Positions 1-7,782 of a stretch of DNA of 63,359 nt are shown here, one piece after another. The position numbers and the translations under genes are program-made. The DNA is from Nocardia carnea (GTDB taxonomy: Bacteria > Actinomycetota > Actinomycetes > Mycobacteriales > Mycobacteriaceae). The stretch covers positions 1 to 63,359 of the forward strand of contig NZ_JARWPM010000114.1 of assembly GCF_029869215.1 (NCBI RefSeq), given 5' to 3'. The notes beneath the pieces are model-generated. The model did not search any database, was not told where the DNA came from, and worked only from the letters and a program-made list of their open reading frames with translations. Within the stretch, counting starts at the first letter, position 1; every line of letters starts with the position of its first letter.

Positions 1-243
1 CAGACAATCGCGCGGCGCATAGCTGAAGAATCCATTGTTCTGTTGAGCAATGACGGAGTTCTCCCCCTCGATCAGGTCAGGGTCGAAGGACGCACCCCAA
101 GCGGGGGGTACCGGGAACATCGTTGCCTTCCACGCGGTCAGGCCGGTGAGGCTAAACATCCGCAAAACGACGTGGGGCCCCGCACCTTGCGGTGCGGGGC
201 CCTGTCATTTCGTCACATCACTCAGATGGAGCGAACATCCTGA
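1..243 (+). pseudogene. C-terminally truncated glycoside hydrolase family 3 fragment
   Basis: The reading frame is open from the left edge. Its first ~23 residues (RIAEESIVLLSNDGVLPLD) match the hallmark segment of GH3 beta-glucosidases and beta-xylosidases, (A/E)ESIVLLkNDgvLPL, which normally leads into the second alpha/beta domain. Downstream the frame reads arginine- and glycine-rich sequence with no GH3 character, then stops at 241-243, inside the convergent cold-shock gene. A real GH3 enzyme should continue for several hundred residues, so this is a truncated copy or one whose frame is lost near position 65-100. Sequence left of the window is needed to see how much remains upstream. Confidence 0.45.
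175..202 (-). terminator. Hairpin downstream of the cold-shock gene
   Basis: A perfect 12-bp stem (175-186 with 191-202) closes a TTGC loop. It lies 19 bp past the cold-shock stop codon and has no long T tract, as is usual for high-GC actinobacterial terminators. It separates this transcript from the truncated GH3 frame that converges on it. Confidence 0.7.
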
Positions 244-425
244 GCCTGCGGACCCTTCTGGCCCTGGCCGATCTCGAACTCCACCCGCTGGCCCTCTTCG
301 AGGGTCCGGAAACCGGAACCGGCGACTGCCGAGTAATGCACGAAGACGTCAGGACCGCCCCCGTCTTGCGCGATGAAGCCGAAGCCCTTCTCGCTGTTGA
401 ACCACTTCACGCTGCCTTGAGCCAT
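222..425 (-). CDS. cspA: Cold-shock domain protein (CspA family)
   Basis: 67 aa, a single cold-shock domain OB fold covering the whole protein. RNP-1 (KGFGFI) and RNP-2-like (VFVHYSAV) nucleic-acid-binding motifs are visible, after the usual [10 protein letters not shown] start. Members bind single-stranded RNA and DNA and act as RNA chaperones in the cytoplasm. The frame is open further upstream, but ATG at 425 gives the canonical N-terminus and the family length. It is monocistronic, with a strong hairpin after the stop. The specific symbol among several actinobacterial csp paralogues is not certain. Confidence 0.93.
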   Translation of the reverse strand: MAQGSVKWFNSEKGFGFIAQDGGGPDVFVHYSAVAGSGFRTLEEGQRVEFEIGQGQKGPQAQDVRSI

Positions 426-753
426 GATACTTACTTCATACTTTCTGTTGCGAGCCAGCCGACTCTCGTGTGATCCGACTGATCTCTCTGACAACGATGC
501 CACGTCCCGGGAAGTTCCTCCACATCAAAACCGGGTCTTTGTGAGGCAGAACGCGGTGACTTCGCACACGGTATGGCCGGGGCGGCAGAAATTCTCCACC
601 ACTGGGAGGAGACCCAGGGTAACCCCGTAGTACCGAGGGATGATTTCCGCGAAAATCGGTGACATACCAGCCCCGCTGCGCGAAGGTGAAGCCCTATCGC
701 CGTTTTCGGCGCGCGCCCCCGTCGCGCCGAGGCGCAGTTCGAGAGGATTACAC
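426..753. other. Intergenic region between divergent cspA and secreted-protein gene
   Basis: 328 bp with no convincing gene. The part next to cspA presumably holds its promoter and a leader; long 5' leaders are common for csp genes. I do not recognise a cold-box. A GAGAGGA ribosome binding site at 741-747 serves the rightward gene. Confidence 0.5.
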
Positions 754-1074
754 GTGTTCGGCACGAAACGAACATCCGCGACCGGCCGGGTCGTCGTCGC
801 GGGTGCCATCGCCCTGCTCCCCCTGGCCGCCGTCGCCGCGCCCGCGGCCGCCGATCCCGCCGCACCGGCGCCCGGGTACACGCAGGTGGACCGGGACCGG
901 CACTGGGACCGCGACCGTGACCATCACCGCGATCGCGACCGGCACTGGGACCGCGACCGCGACCGCCATTGGGACGACGACCGGGACCACCATTGGAACC
1001 GGGACCATCACGGCTGGGACGATCCGGCGAAATGGTTCCGCCATCTCCTCCGCGGCGGTTTCGGCAGCAGCTGA
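754..1074 (+). CDS. Small secreted Asp/Arg/His/Trp repeat protein
   Basis: 106 aa from GTG 754, chosen because GAGAGGA lies 6 bp upstream and the start gives a clean Sec signal peptide: basic MFGTKRTSATGR, hydrophobic VVVAGAIALLPLAAVAA, then APAAADP. From about residue 46 to 90 the mature part is a run of short imperfect units of the type DRDRHWDRD and DHHRDRD, followed by a C-terminal WFRHLLRGGFGSS. No known domain is recognised. Alternating acidic, basic and histidine residues suggest metal or polyanion binding at the cell surface, but that is inference. A hairpin terminator follows directly. The repeat may be poorly conserved in copy number. Confidence 0.7.
   Translation: MFGTKRTSATGRVVVAGAIALLPLAAVAAPAAADPAAPAPGYTQVDRDRHWDRDRDHHRDRDRHWDRDRDRHWDDDRDHHWNRDHHGWDDPAKWFRHLLRGGFGSS
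889..1020 (+). repeat. Degenerate GACCGN/CAYTGG coding repeat
   Basis: Internal tandem repeat of the secreted protein encoding DRDRHW-type units from residue 46 on. At DNA level it is a chain of GACCG(C/G/T) hexamers broken by CACTGG or CATTGG (His-Trp) codons. It is in frame throughout. Confidence 0.65.
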
Positions 1075-1084
1075 TCGGTCGCCG

Positions 1085-1118
1085 ATCGGGCCCGTACCCC
1101 CCCGTATAGGGGCCCGAT
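1085..1118 (+). terminator. Terminator of the repeat-protein gene
   Basis: ATCGGGCCC (1085-1093) pairs with GGGCCCGAT (1110-1118), followed by TTT. It begins 10 bp after the stop codon. Confidence 0.65.
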
Positions 1119-1242
1119 TTCGTGGGCCGCGCGAGCGGGGGTCCCGCTGCACCCGGCCCGGCGCAGACGCTGGCACACTCCGTGGCCGACGAGATCGCCC
1201 GCAGCCGCACCGCCGGTGCGATCGACCCGATGCACGGCGGGT

Positions 1243-1259
1243 TTACGCCCGTAGCGTAA
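1243..1259. promoter_or_regulatory. Putative ClgR-type operator upstream of the XRE gene
   Basis: TTACGCCCGTAGCGTAA is a perfect 6-5-6 inverted repeat with a CGC-N5-GCG core, which is the core reported for actinobacterial ClgR boxes. It lies about 41 bp before the XRE start. A TAGGCT -10-like hexamer at 1288-1293 would place transcription initiation at or near the ATG (leaderless). The spacing fits an activator site just upstream of -35, so autoregulation is likely. Confidence 0.55.
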
Positions 1260-1299
1260 TCGGTGCCGGCAATGGCCGGCGCAATTCTAGGCTCGAACC

Positions 1300-1671
1300 A
1301 TGACCGAGCCGCGCAGACTCCACGCGATCCCCGGTGGCCGGGCCGAGCCGACGCGCCCGCAGCCGGTGGCAGAGCCCGAACCTCTGTGGCGCGAGGTACT
1401 CGGCAGCCGATTGCGCGCCCTGCGCGGCGAACAGCGCGAAACCCTCGCGGAAACGGCCGAACGCGCCGGAATCTCGCCGCAGTATCTCTCCGAAGTCGAA
1501 CGCGGACGCAAAGAACCGTCGAGCGAAATGATCGCCGCGCTGGCGGGTGCGCTCGGCACCTCCCTGGGCGAGCTCACCCGGCAGGTCGCCGACGAACTCG
1601 GTTCCCGCCGGCGCCCCGCCGCGGCACCACGTCCCGGCACCGCCGGCGTACCGATGCTGCGGGCCGCCTGA
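1300..1671 (+). CDS. ClgR-like XRE-family transcriptional regulator of clp genes
   Basis: 123 aa. A Cro/C1-type HTH occupies about residues 30-90, with LWREVLGSRLRALRGEQRETLAETAERAG and the very characteristic ISPQYLSEVERGRKEPSSE recognition region of the ClgR/PopR group, which activates clpP and other proteostasis genes in actinomycetes. The N-terminal ~25 residues are Pro/Arg-rich and the C-terminus is a disordered tail. No ribosome binding site is evident; transcription may be leaderless. The gene is convergent with two clpP paralogues, and a perfect palindrome of ClgR type precedes it. A short 6-bp-stem hairpin (1679-1695) follows the stop. It may be the main ClgR or a paralogue dedicated to this clpP pair. 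Confidence 0.8.
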   Translation: MTEPRRLHAIPGGRAEPTRPQPVAEPEPLWREVLGSRLRALRGEQRETLAETAERAGISPQYLSEVERGRKEPSSEMIAALAGALGTSLGELTRQVADELGSRRRPAAAPRPGTAGVPMLRAA

Positions 1672-1955
1672 ACCGACCTGCCCGCCGGACGGGCACTGAT
1701 CGCCGGCCCGCTCCCCTGCCTGTGCATCCCCGGGGGTCGCGGCCCGGCGTGGGCGGCCCGCCGATACCTGCCCCGCCCGGCCGCTGTGTTCGACGGTGAA
1801 CCCGTGGGTCCGACCCGGGCCGGTTTGCCGGTCGGTTTCGACACCTGTGCCGGTGCACCGCAGGCGGCTATCGGGCGCGGTGGGACCACAGCGCGGTAGC
1901 TACGCGGAACTCGGCGCCGTCTCGGTCTGGGTGCTGTCGGTCGGCGGCGCGGAGG

Positions 1956-2546
1956 TCAGCTGCGGGGTGCGAGCACGGTATCGGCCAGCCCGTAGTCGAC
2001 GGCGGCCGATGCGGTGAAAACCCGGTCGCGGTCGGTGTCGCGGCGGAGTTGTTCGGCCGATTGACCGGTGTGCCGGGACAGGATGGATTCGATTTCGGCC
2101 CGCATCCGGACCAACTCGTCGGCCTGCAGGATCAAATCAGGAATGGCGCCCTGGCCGCGGGCGGCCGGTTGGTGCAACACCACCCGCGCGTGCGGCAGCA
2201 GCGCGCGGTGCCCGGGGGCACCGCCGGCCAGGAGCACCGCGCCCACGGCGATCGCCTGCCCGACACAGGTCGTGTGGACCGGCGCGCCGATGTGCTGGAT
2301 GGTGTCGTAGACCGCCAGCATGGACTGCAGATCACCGCCCTCGCAGTTGATGTAGAACTCGATCTGCTGGCCCGGACTCTCGGATTCCAGATGCAACAGC
2401 TGCGCGATGAGCGCATTGGCGACACCGGAATCGATCGGCGTCCCGAGATAGACGATCCGCTCCGCGAGCAGATGCGAATAGATATCGGTGATGCGCTCCC
2501 CCCGCGGATGCTGCGCGATCACATTCGGAATGGTGTACGTACTCAT
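1956..2546 (-). CDS. ClpP-family protein lacking the catalytic serine
   Basis: 196 aa, full ClpP length. The fold is easy to follow (IVYLGTPID, IEFYINCEGG, VLHQP, DYGLADTVL). The nucleophile motif GQAxSMG reads GQAIAVG, so the serine is Ala100. The oxyanion SPGG loop is CEGG. The His of VLHQP (H125) and the C-terminal DRDRVFTA acidic segment remain. ClpP forms tetradecameric serine-protease chambers that work with ClpX or ClpC; this subunit is probably catalytically dead and structural or regulatory in a mixed ring, like cyanobacterial ClpR. It is downstream of an active paralogue on the same strand, separated by a 75-bp tandem repeat array. It is not the housekeeping clpP1P2 pair, which has intact serines. 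Confidence 0.85.
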   Translation of the reverse strand: MSTYTIPNVIAQHPRGERITDIYSHLLAERIVYLGTPIDSGVANALIAQLLHLESESPGQQIEFYINCEGGDLQSMLAVYDTIQHIGAPVHTTCVGQAIAVGAVLLAGGAPGHRALLPHARVVLHQPAARGQGAIPDLILQADELVRMRAEIESILSRHTGQSAEQLRRDTDRDRVFTASAAVDYGLADTVLAPRS

Positions 2547-2582
2547 CGAATCTCCACTTCCTGAAGCCGTGGTGCGACTGTC

Positions 2583-2820
2583 GACCCGCTCATGCTGTGC
2601 CCGTCGCGCACGAGCGGGGGCCCTACGTGGTGACGCTGCGCTACCGCCTCCGGGCCTGACCCGCTCATGCTGTGCCCATTACGCACGAGCGGGGGCCCTA
2701 CGTGGTGACGCTGCGCTACCGCCTCCGGGCCTGACCCGCTCATGCTGTGCCCATTACGCACGAGCGGGGGCCCTGCGTGGTGACGCTGCGCTACCGCCTC
2801 CGGGCCTGACCCGCTCATGC
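2583..2820 (-). repeat. 75-bp tandem repeat array between two clpP genes
   Basis: Three near-identical 75-bp units (2583-2657, 2658-2732, 2733-2807) and a 13-bp partial fourth that runs into the stop codon of the upstream clpP (2815-2817). Each unit holds an 11-bp stem (CCCGCTCATGC with GCACGAGCGGG, one G-U type mismatch) around a ~12-nt loop. The first unit differs in the loop (CCGTCGCG for CCATTACG). The period is a multiple of three, and the minus strand could encode 25-aa units beginning MSGSGPEAVAQRHH. No start, ribosome site or codon pattern argues for translation. Confidence 0.9.
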
Positions 2821-3420
2821 GGAGATCCCCACGCGCTGGCGTTGCGGTACGACCTGGGCGAATTCGCCGACGATATGGTCGATGAAGCCGTATTCCTTGG
2901 CCTGGGTGGCGCTGAACCAGCGGTCGTGCAGGGAATCCTCGTAGACCTGGTCGTAGGGCTGCCCGGTGTCCTCGGCGATGAGGCCGAGCACGGTTTCCAC
3001 GGTGTAGCGCAGATCGTCGGCCTGCACTTCGACGTCGACCGCGGTACCGCCGATGCCGGCCGAACCCTGGTGCATGAGGATGCGGGCGTGCGGGAGCGCG
3101 TAGCGTTTGCCGCGGGTGCCCGAGGAGAGCAGGAATTGCCCGGCGCTGCACGCCAATCCGAGCGCGAGGGTGGAGACCGGGCACGGCACCAGCCGCATGA
3201 CGTCGCGGATGGCGAGCATGGCCGGTACCGAGCCGCCGGGGGAATGGATCCACAGGGAGATCCCGGCGTCGGCGTCCTCGGCCGCGAGCGTGAGCAACTG
3301 GGTGGCGAGCAGGGTGCCGTTGTCGTCGTCGAGGGGGCCGTCGAGAACGAGGATGCGGCGGGCGAGCAGTTGTTCGCGGGCGCGCCAGCTGAACAGCGGG
3401 GATTTATCGTCGTGAGCCAT
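2815..3420 (-). CDS. ClpP-family ATP-dependent protease subunit (active site intact)
   Basis: 201 aa. Full ClpP fold with SPGGSVPAMLA oxyanion loop (~60-70), nucleophile motif LGLACSAG (Ser92), HARILMHQG (His117) and the SLHDRWFSATQAKEYGFID segment carrying the acidic residue. It resembles the ClpP3/ClpP4-type accessory paralogues of actinomycetes more than the housekeeping ones. It should degrade unfolded or tagged proteins with a Clp ATPase. It is the promoter-proximal gene of the pair; upstream lies a ClgR-like half-site. Its stop codon is the edge of the tandem repeat array. ATG 3420 is the only sensible start. Confidence 0.88.
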   Translation of the reverse strand: MAHDDKSPLFSWRAREQLLARRILVLDGPLDDDNGTLLATQLLTLAAEDADAGISLWIHSPGGSVPAMLAIRDVMRLVPCPVSTLALGLACSAGQFLLSSGTRGKRYALPHARILMHQGSAGIGGTAVDVEVQADDLRYTVETVLGLIAEDTGQPYDQVYEDSLHDRWFSATQAKEYGFIDHIVGEFAQVVPQRQRVGISA

Positions 3421-3552
3421 GACTTCACGGTGCCCGGCCGGCGCGGGAACCGGAACCGCACGCTGCTGTGAGCGGATCTGCTCTCAGCAGCGCGGCCGGA
3501 GGCGGTGGGCCAACCGATACCCGGGTTTCACGCTGCGATACGTGGTTGAAAC

Positions 3553-3569
3553 ACAGCGTCCTTAGCGTA
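3553..3569 (-). promoter_or_regulatory. Imperfect ClgR-like site upstream of the clpP pair
   Basis: On the minus strand TTACGCTAAGGACGCTG carries the same TTACGC half-site as the palindrome before the XRE gene, with a weaker second arm. It lies about 135-150 bp upstream of the first clpP start. This is a candidate only. Confidence 0.35.
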
Positions 3570-3576
3570 ATTCCTC

Positions 3577-3606
3577 GTATACGCCGCTGTATACAGCATC
3601 GAATAC
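3577..3606. promoter_or_regulatory. Putative operator at the head of the urt operon
   Basis: GTATAC (3577-3582), GTATAC (3589-3594) and GAATAC (3601-3606) are spaced exactly 12 bp apart; the first two form a perfect inverted repeat with a GCCGCT spacer. A closely matching GTATACGCC element recurs at 9261-9278 next to the urea carboxylase start. The GntR protein encoded in the locus is the obvious candidate ligand-responsive binder. Confidence 0.55.
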
Positions 3607-3652
3607 GAGCGAGTCAGCGGGCTGACCTTTGCTGAGTGGAGGCCGAACGGTC

Positions 3653-4957
3653 ATGAATGCAGCCAGAACCGAAACACCTACGAGCGCTGCGGCGATCCGC
3701 CAGAAGAGAGGCAACCGGACCCGGGCTCTGTTCGCGCTACCGGCCGCCGTCTGCGTGACCGCGCTGGCCCTCACCGCCTGCGGCAGCTCGGCGTCCGACC
3801 AGGCCGGTGCGACCGCCGAATCCTGTGTCGACACCGCCGGGCCCAGCATCAAGGTCGGGTCGCTGAACTCGCTGTCGGGGACCATGGCCATCTCGGAGGT
3901 CACCGTCCGCGATTCCATCCGGCTCGCGGTCGACGAGATCAACGCCGCCGGCGGGGTACTCGGCAAGCAGATCGAACTGGTGGGTGAGGACGGCGCGTCG
4001 GAGCCGACGGTCTTCGCCGAGAAGGCCGAGAAACTGATCAGCAGCGATTGTGTCGCAGCGGTTTTCGGTGGCTGGACCTCGTCGAGCCGTAAAGCGATGC
4101 TGCCGGTGTTCGAGGACCGCAACGCCCTGCTGTACTACCCCGTCCAGTACGAGGGCCTGGAGTCGTCGGAGAACATCTTCTACACCGGCGCCACGACCAA
4201 CCAGCAGATCGTGCCGGCGCTGGACTATCTGAAGGGCCGCGGCGTGAAGTCGCTGTACCTGGTGGGTAGCGACTATGTGTTCCCGCAGACCGCGAACCGC
4301 ATCATCAAGGCGTACGCGGAGGCCAACGGCATCGAGATCAAGGGCGAGGACTACACGCCGCTGGGGTCCACCGATTTCTCGACCATCGTCAACAAGGTGC
4401 GTGCCGCCGACGCGGACGCGGTGTTCAACACCCTCAACGGCGACTCCAATGTCGCGTTCTTCCGGGAGTACAAGAACGTGGGCCTGACGGCGCAGGAAAT
4501 GCCGGTGGTGTCGGTGTCGATCGCCGAGGAGGAGGTCGGCGGTATCGGCGTGCAGAACATCGCCGGCCAGCTGACCGCCTGGAATTACTACCAGACCGTC
4601 GACAACCCGCAGAACAGCGAATTCGTCAAGGCGTACAAGGCGAAGTACGGCGCGAACAAGCCGACCTCCGATCCCATGGAAGCCGCCTACGTCTCGGTCT
4701 ACCTGTGGAAGAACACCGTCGAGAAAGCCCAGTCGTTCGCGGTGCCGGACGTCCAGAAGGCGGCCGGTGGGGTGACGTTCGAGGGTCCCGAGGGTCTGGT
4801 GACCATCAACGGCGAGAACAACCACATCACCAAGACCGCCCGGATCGGTGAGATCCGGCCCGACGGCCTGATCTACAGCGTCTGGGATTCCGGCGAGGCC
4901 ATCGAACCCGACCCGTACCTGGCCGGCTACTCGTGGGCCGAGGGGCTCGGGGGCTGA
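3653..4957 (+). CDS. urtA: Urea ABC transporter, substrate-binding lipoprotein
   Basis: 434 aa. A basic N-region and hydrophobic segment end in the lipobox LTAC (Cys43), so this is a membrane-anchored extracellular binding protein. The mature part is a periplasmic-binding-protein type I fold of the HAAT group ([65 protein letters not shown]), which is the UrtA signature; it binds urea or short-chain amides. ATG 3653 has GGAGG 10 bp upstream; a TTG start 24 bp earlier is less likely. It is first gene of urtABCDE and presumably under the GTATAC operator. FmdD-type amide binding proteins are the nearest alternative. Confidence 0.93.
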   Translation: MNAARTETPTSAAAIRQKRGNRTRALFALPAAVCVTALALTACGSSASDQAGATAESCVDTAGPSIKVGSLNSLSGTMAISEVTVRDSIRLAVDEINAAGGVLGKQIELVGEDGASEPTVFAEKAEKLISSDCVAAVFGGWTSSSRKAMLPVFEDRNALLYYPVQYEGLESSENIFYTGATTNQQIVPALDYLKGRGVKSLYLVGSDYVFPQTANRIIKAYAEANGIEIKGEDYTPLGSTDFSTIVNKVRAADADAVFNTLNGDSNVAFFREYKNVGLTAQEMPVVSVSIAEEEVGGIGVQNIAGQLTAWNYYQTVDNPQNSEFVKAYKAKYGANKPTSDPMEAAYVSVYLWKNTVEKAQSFAVPDVQKAAGGVTFEGPEGLVTINGENNHITKTARIGEIRPDGLIYSVWDSGEAIEPDPYLAGYSWAEGLGG

Positions 4958-4962
4958 TCTGA

Positions 4963-5850
4963 ATGGAAGCACTTGTCGGGCAGCTGTTCACCGGCCTGAG
5001 CCTGGGTTCCATCCTGCTGCTGGCGGCCCTCGGGTTGTCGCTGACCTTCGGTCAGATGGGCGTGATCAATATGGCCCACGGCGCGTTCATCATGGCCGGC
5101 TCCTACACCGCGTACACGGTGCAGGAGTACCTGGTGTCGAATGCCGATGTCTCGTTGATCGTCTCGCTGCTCATCGGATTCCTGGTCGGCGGCCTCATGG
5201 GTGTCGCTCTCGAGGTGACGCTGATCAAACGGATGTACGACCGGCCCTTGGACACCCTGCTGGTGACCTTCGGTGTCGGTTTGATCCTGCAGCAGGCGGC
5301 GCGGGATATCTTCGGTGCCCCCGCGGTCCGGGTGGTGACTCCGGACTGGCTCGGTGGCGGGGTGGAGATCCTGGGCGCGGTGGTGCCCAAGACCCGGATC
5401 TTCATCATGCTGCTCGCGGTGCTGTGCGTGACGGCCATCGCGGTGACCATGAAGTACACCGCGATGGGCCGGCGCATCCGGGCCGTGGTCCAGCATCGCG
5501 ATCTCGCCGAAACCAGCGGGATCTCCAGCCGCGGTACCGATATCACCACGTTCTTCATCGGTTCCGGCCTCGCCGGTGTGGCCGGTGTGGCGCTCACGTT
5601 GATCGGCTCCACCAGTTCCAATACCGGCGCCGCCTATCTGGTGGACGCCTTCCTGGTGGTCGTCATCGGCGGTCTCGGCCAGATCCGCGGCGCGGTGATC
5701 GCCGCGATCGCGCTGGGCTTGCTGAACTCGTTCATCGAATACAGCACCACCGCCTCGGTGGCGAAGGTGATCGTATTCGTCATCATCGTGATCTTCCTGC
5801 AGGTCCGGCCGCAGGGACTGTTCATGATCCGGTCGAGGAGTCTGGTATGA
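4963..5850 (+). CDS. urtB: Urea ABC transporter permease UrtB
   Basis: 295 aa, LivH-type inner-membrane permease with about eight hydrophobic segments. N-terminal LFTGLSLGSILLLAALGLSLTFGQMGVINMAHG is the family hallmark. The conserved cytoplasmic loop (VQHRDLAETSGISSRGTDI) contacts the ATPases. It starts 5 bp after urtA and its last codon overlaps urtC (ATGA). With UrtC it forms the membrane channel. Confidence 0.93.
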   Translation: MEALVGQLFTGLSLGSILLLAALGLSLTFGQMGVINMAHGAFIMAGSYTAYTVQEYLVSNADVSLIVSLLIGFLVGGLMGVALEVTLIKRMYDRPLDTLLVTFGVGLILQQAARDIFGAPAVRVVTPDWLGGGVEILGAVVPKTRIFIMLLAVLCVTAIAVTMKYTAMGRRIRAVVQHRDLAETSGISSRGTDITTFFIGSGLAGVAGVALTLIGSTSSNTGAAYLVDAFLVVVIGGLGQIRGAVIAAIALGLLNSFIEYSTTASVAKVIVFVIIVIFLQVRPQGLFMIRSRSLV

Positions 5851-6965
5851 GGGAATTCCTGACCACCCGCTGGAAGGTCTATTCGGGGTTCGCGCTCGCG
5901 GCCGTGCTGCTGTTCGCGGTGGCGCCGGCGGTACTCTCCGATTTCCGGCTCAACCTGCTCGGTAAGTTCCTGTGCTTCGGCATCGTCGCGGTCGGCATCG
6001 GCCTGGCCTGGGGCCGGGGCGGGATGCTCACCCTCGGGCAGGGCGTGTTCTTCGGGCTGGGCGCCTACATCATGGCCATGCATCTCAAGATCTCCGACGC
6101 GCAGTTGCGCGGCGACGAGGTGCCCGATTTCATGCAGATCGCCGGTATCCGGGAGCTGCCGGCGTACTGGGTACCGTTCTCGTCGCCGATCGTCACGATT
6201 CTGGGCATCCTGATCGTCCCGCCGCTGGTGGCGGTGCTGCTCGGGCTGGGCGTGTTCAAACGCAAGGTCAAGGGCGCCTATTTCGCGATCCTGTCGCAGG
6301 CGCTGGCCGCGGCGTTCGCGATCCTGCTGGTGGGTCAGCAGTCCACCGGCGGCAGCAACGGGCTCAACCGGTTCCGCAGTTTCTTCGGGCTGGCGCTCAA
6401 CGATCCGGTGAACCGGCGGCTGCTGTTCTTCATCGCGGCGGGCACCCTGCTGGTGATCGTGGCGCTGACCCGGCAGCTGATGTACAGCCGGTACGGCGAA
6501 CTGCTGGTCGCGGTGCGCGATCAGGAGGAGCGGGTACGGTTCCTCGGCTACGACCCCGCCAACGTCAAAGTGGTCGCCTATGCGGTGGCCGCGCTGTTCG
6601 CCGGGATCGCCGGGGCGCTGTTCGTGCCGATCGTCGGCATCGTCTCCCCCGCCGATATCGGGATCGTGCCGTCCATCGCGTTTCTCACCGGTGTCGCCAT
6701 CGGTGGCCGCACCACCCTGCTGGGCCCGGTGCTGGGCGCCATCGCGGTGGCGTGGGCGCAGACCAGCCTCTCGGAGAACTTCCCCTCCGGCTGGGTCTAC
6801 GCCCAGGGCATCCTCTTCATCGTCGTGGTCGGGTTCTTCCCGGCGGGCCTGGCCGGCCTGGTCGCGCTGGTGCGCCGGCGGAAACGGGCCGAGGACCAGG
6901 ATCCGGCACCACCCGGTCCGGCACCGCAAACCGCACCCGCAACCCCGGTTGGAGTGTCGTCATGA
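5847..6965 (+). CDS. urtC: Urea ABC transporter permease UrtC
   Basis: 372 aa, LivM-type permease, about ten hydrophobic segments, with AVGIGLAWGRGGMLTLGQGVFFGLGAYIMAMH near the start and the conserved RDQEERVRFLGYDPANVK loop. The Pro/Ala-rich C-terminal tail (~345-372) is cytoplasmic. ATG 5847 overlaps the urtB stop. It pairs with UrtB to transport urea. Confidence 0.93.
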   Translation: MREFLTTRWKVYSGFALAAVLLFAVAPAVLSDFRLNLLGKFLCFGIVAVGIGLAWGRGGMLTLGQGVFFGLGAYIMAMHLKISDAQLRGDEVPDFMQIAGIRELPAYWVPFSSPIVTILGILIVPPLVAVLLGLGVFKRKVKGAYFAILSQALAAAFAILLVGQQSTGGSNGLNRFRSFFGLALNDPVNRRLLFFIAAGTLLVIVALTRQLMYSRYGELLVAVRDQEERVRFLGYDPANVKVVAYAVAALFAGIAGALFVPIVGIVSPADIGIVPSIAFLTGVAIGGRTTLLGPVLGAIAVAWAQTSLSENFPSGWVYAQGILFIVVVGFFPAGLAGLVALVRRRKRAEDQDPAPPGPAPQTAPATPVGVSS

Positions 6966-7780
6966 CCGAGCAGGTGACCACCACGGCCCCCGTCGCCGGC
7001 GGGAACGCCGGTATGCACAGTGATTACCTGGAGGTCCGCGGGCTCAGCGTCGAATTCGACGGCTTCAAAGCCGTATCGAATGTCGATCTGACCCTTTTCC
7101 AAGGTGATCTGCGGTTCCTCATCGGACCCAACGGCGCCGGCAAGACCACTATGATCGACGCGATCACCGGGCTGGTGCCGGCCACCGGGTCGGTGCAGAA
7201 ATCCGGGGTCGAACTGCTGGGCAAGAAGGTGCATCAGATCGCCCGCCTGGGCGTCGGCCGCACCTTCCAGACCGCCAGCGTGTTCGAGGAACTCTCGGTG
7301 CTGCAGAATCTGGATATCGCCGCGGGTGCCGGCCGGTCGATCTGGACCATGTTGCGCCGCCGCCCGGCCGAGGTCGCCGAATCGATCGAACAGGCGCTGG
7401 AAACGATCGGGCTCACGAAGCTACGCGACAAACCCGCCGGCACGCTGGCCCACGGCCAGAAACAATGGCTCGAGATCGGCATGCTCCTGGTACAGGACGC
7501 CTCGGTACTGCTGCTGGACGAACCGGTCGCCGGAATGAGCCAGGAGGAGCGCGAGGAAACCGGAAACCTGTTGCGGCGCATCGGCGGTGAACGCACCGTC
7601 GTGGTGGTCGAACACGATATGGACTTCATGCGCAACTTCGCCACATCGGTGACGGTGCTGGCCCGCGGATCGGTACTGGCCGAAGGGTCGGTGGCCGAGG
7701 TCCAGGCCGATCCCGCGGTCCAGGAGGCCTACCTCGGCACCGCCGCGCCCACGCAGAAGCTCGACGGACAGGGAGAGTGA
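6962..7780 (+). CDS. urtD: Urea ABC transporter ATPase UrtD
   Basis: 272 aa, LivG-type ABC ATPase. Walker A GPNGAGKTT (~57-65), Q-loop region VGRTFQTASVFEELSV, a degenerate signature AHGQKQWLEIG that is typical for UrtD, Walker B VLLLDEPVAGM and switch His in VVVEHDMDFM. An N-terminal extension of ~20 residues precedes the domain. It overlaps urtC by ATGA, and its end overlaps the start region of urtE. Confidence 0.93.
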   Translation: MTEQVTTTAPVAGGNAGMHSDYLEVRGLSVEFDGFKAVSNVDLTLFQGDLRFLIGPNGAGKTTMIDAITGLVPATGSVQKSGVELLGKKVHQIARLGVGRTFQTASVFEELSVLQNLDIAAGAGRSIWTMLRRRPAEVAESIEQALETIGLTKLRDKPAGTLAHGQKQWLEIGMLLVQDASVLLLDEPVAGMSQEEREETGNLLRRIGGERTVVVVEHDMDFMRNFATSVTVLARGSVLAEGSVAEVQADPAVQEAYLGTAAPTQKLDGQGE

Positions 7781-7782
7781 CG

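Noticed and set aside
1122..1259. A 45-codon plus-strand frame ending in the ClgR palindrome
   Set aside because: No ribosome site or domain; the sequence overlaps the regulatory palindrome and promoter.
2543..3253. Long minus-strand frame through the clpP gene and the repeat array
   Set aside because: It is a shadow of clpP in another frame; the repeat units give it open length but no domain or start site supports it.
3737..4972. Long antisense frames opposite urtA, uca and the ilv genes
   Set aside because: High GC bias at codon position 3 leaves antisense frames open; all are overlain by strongly conserved genes.
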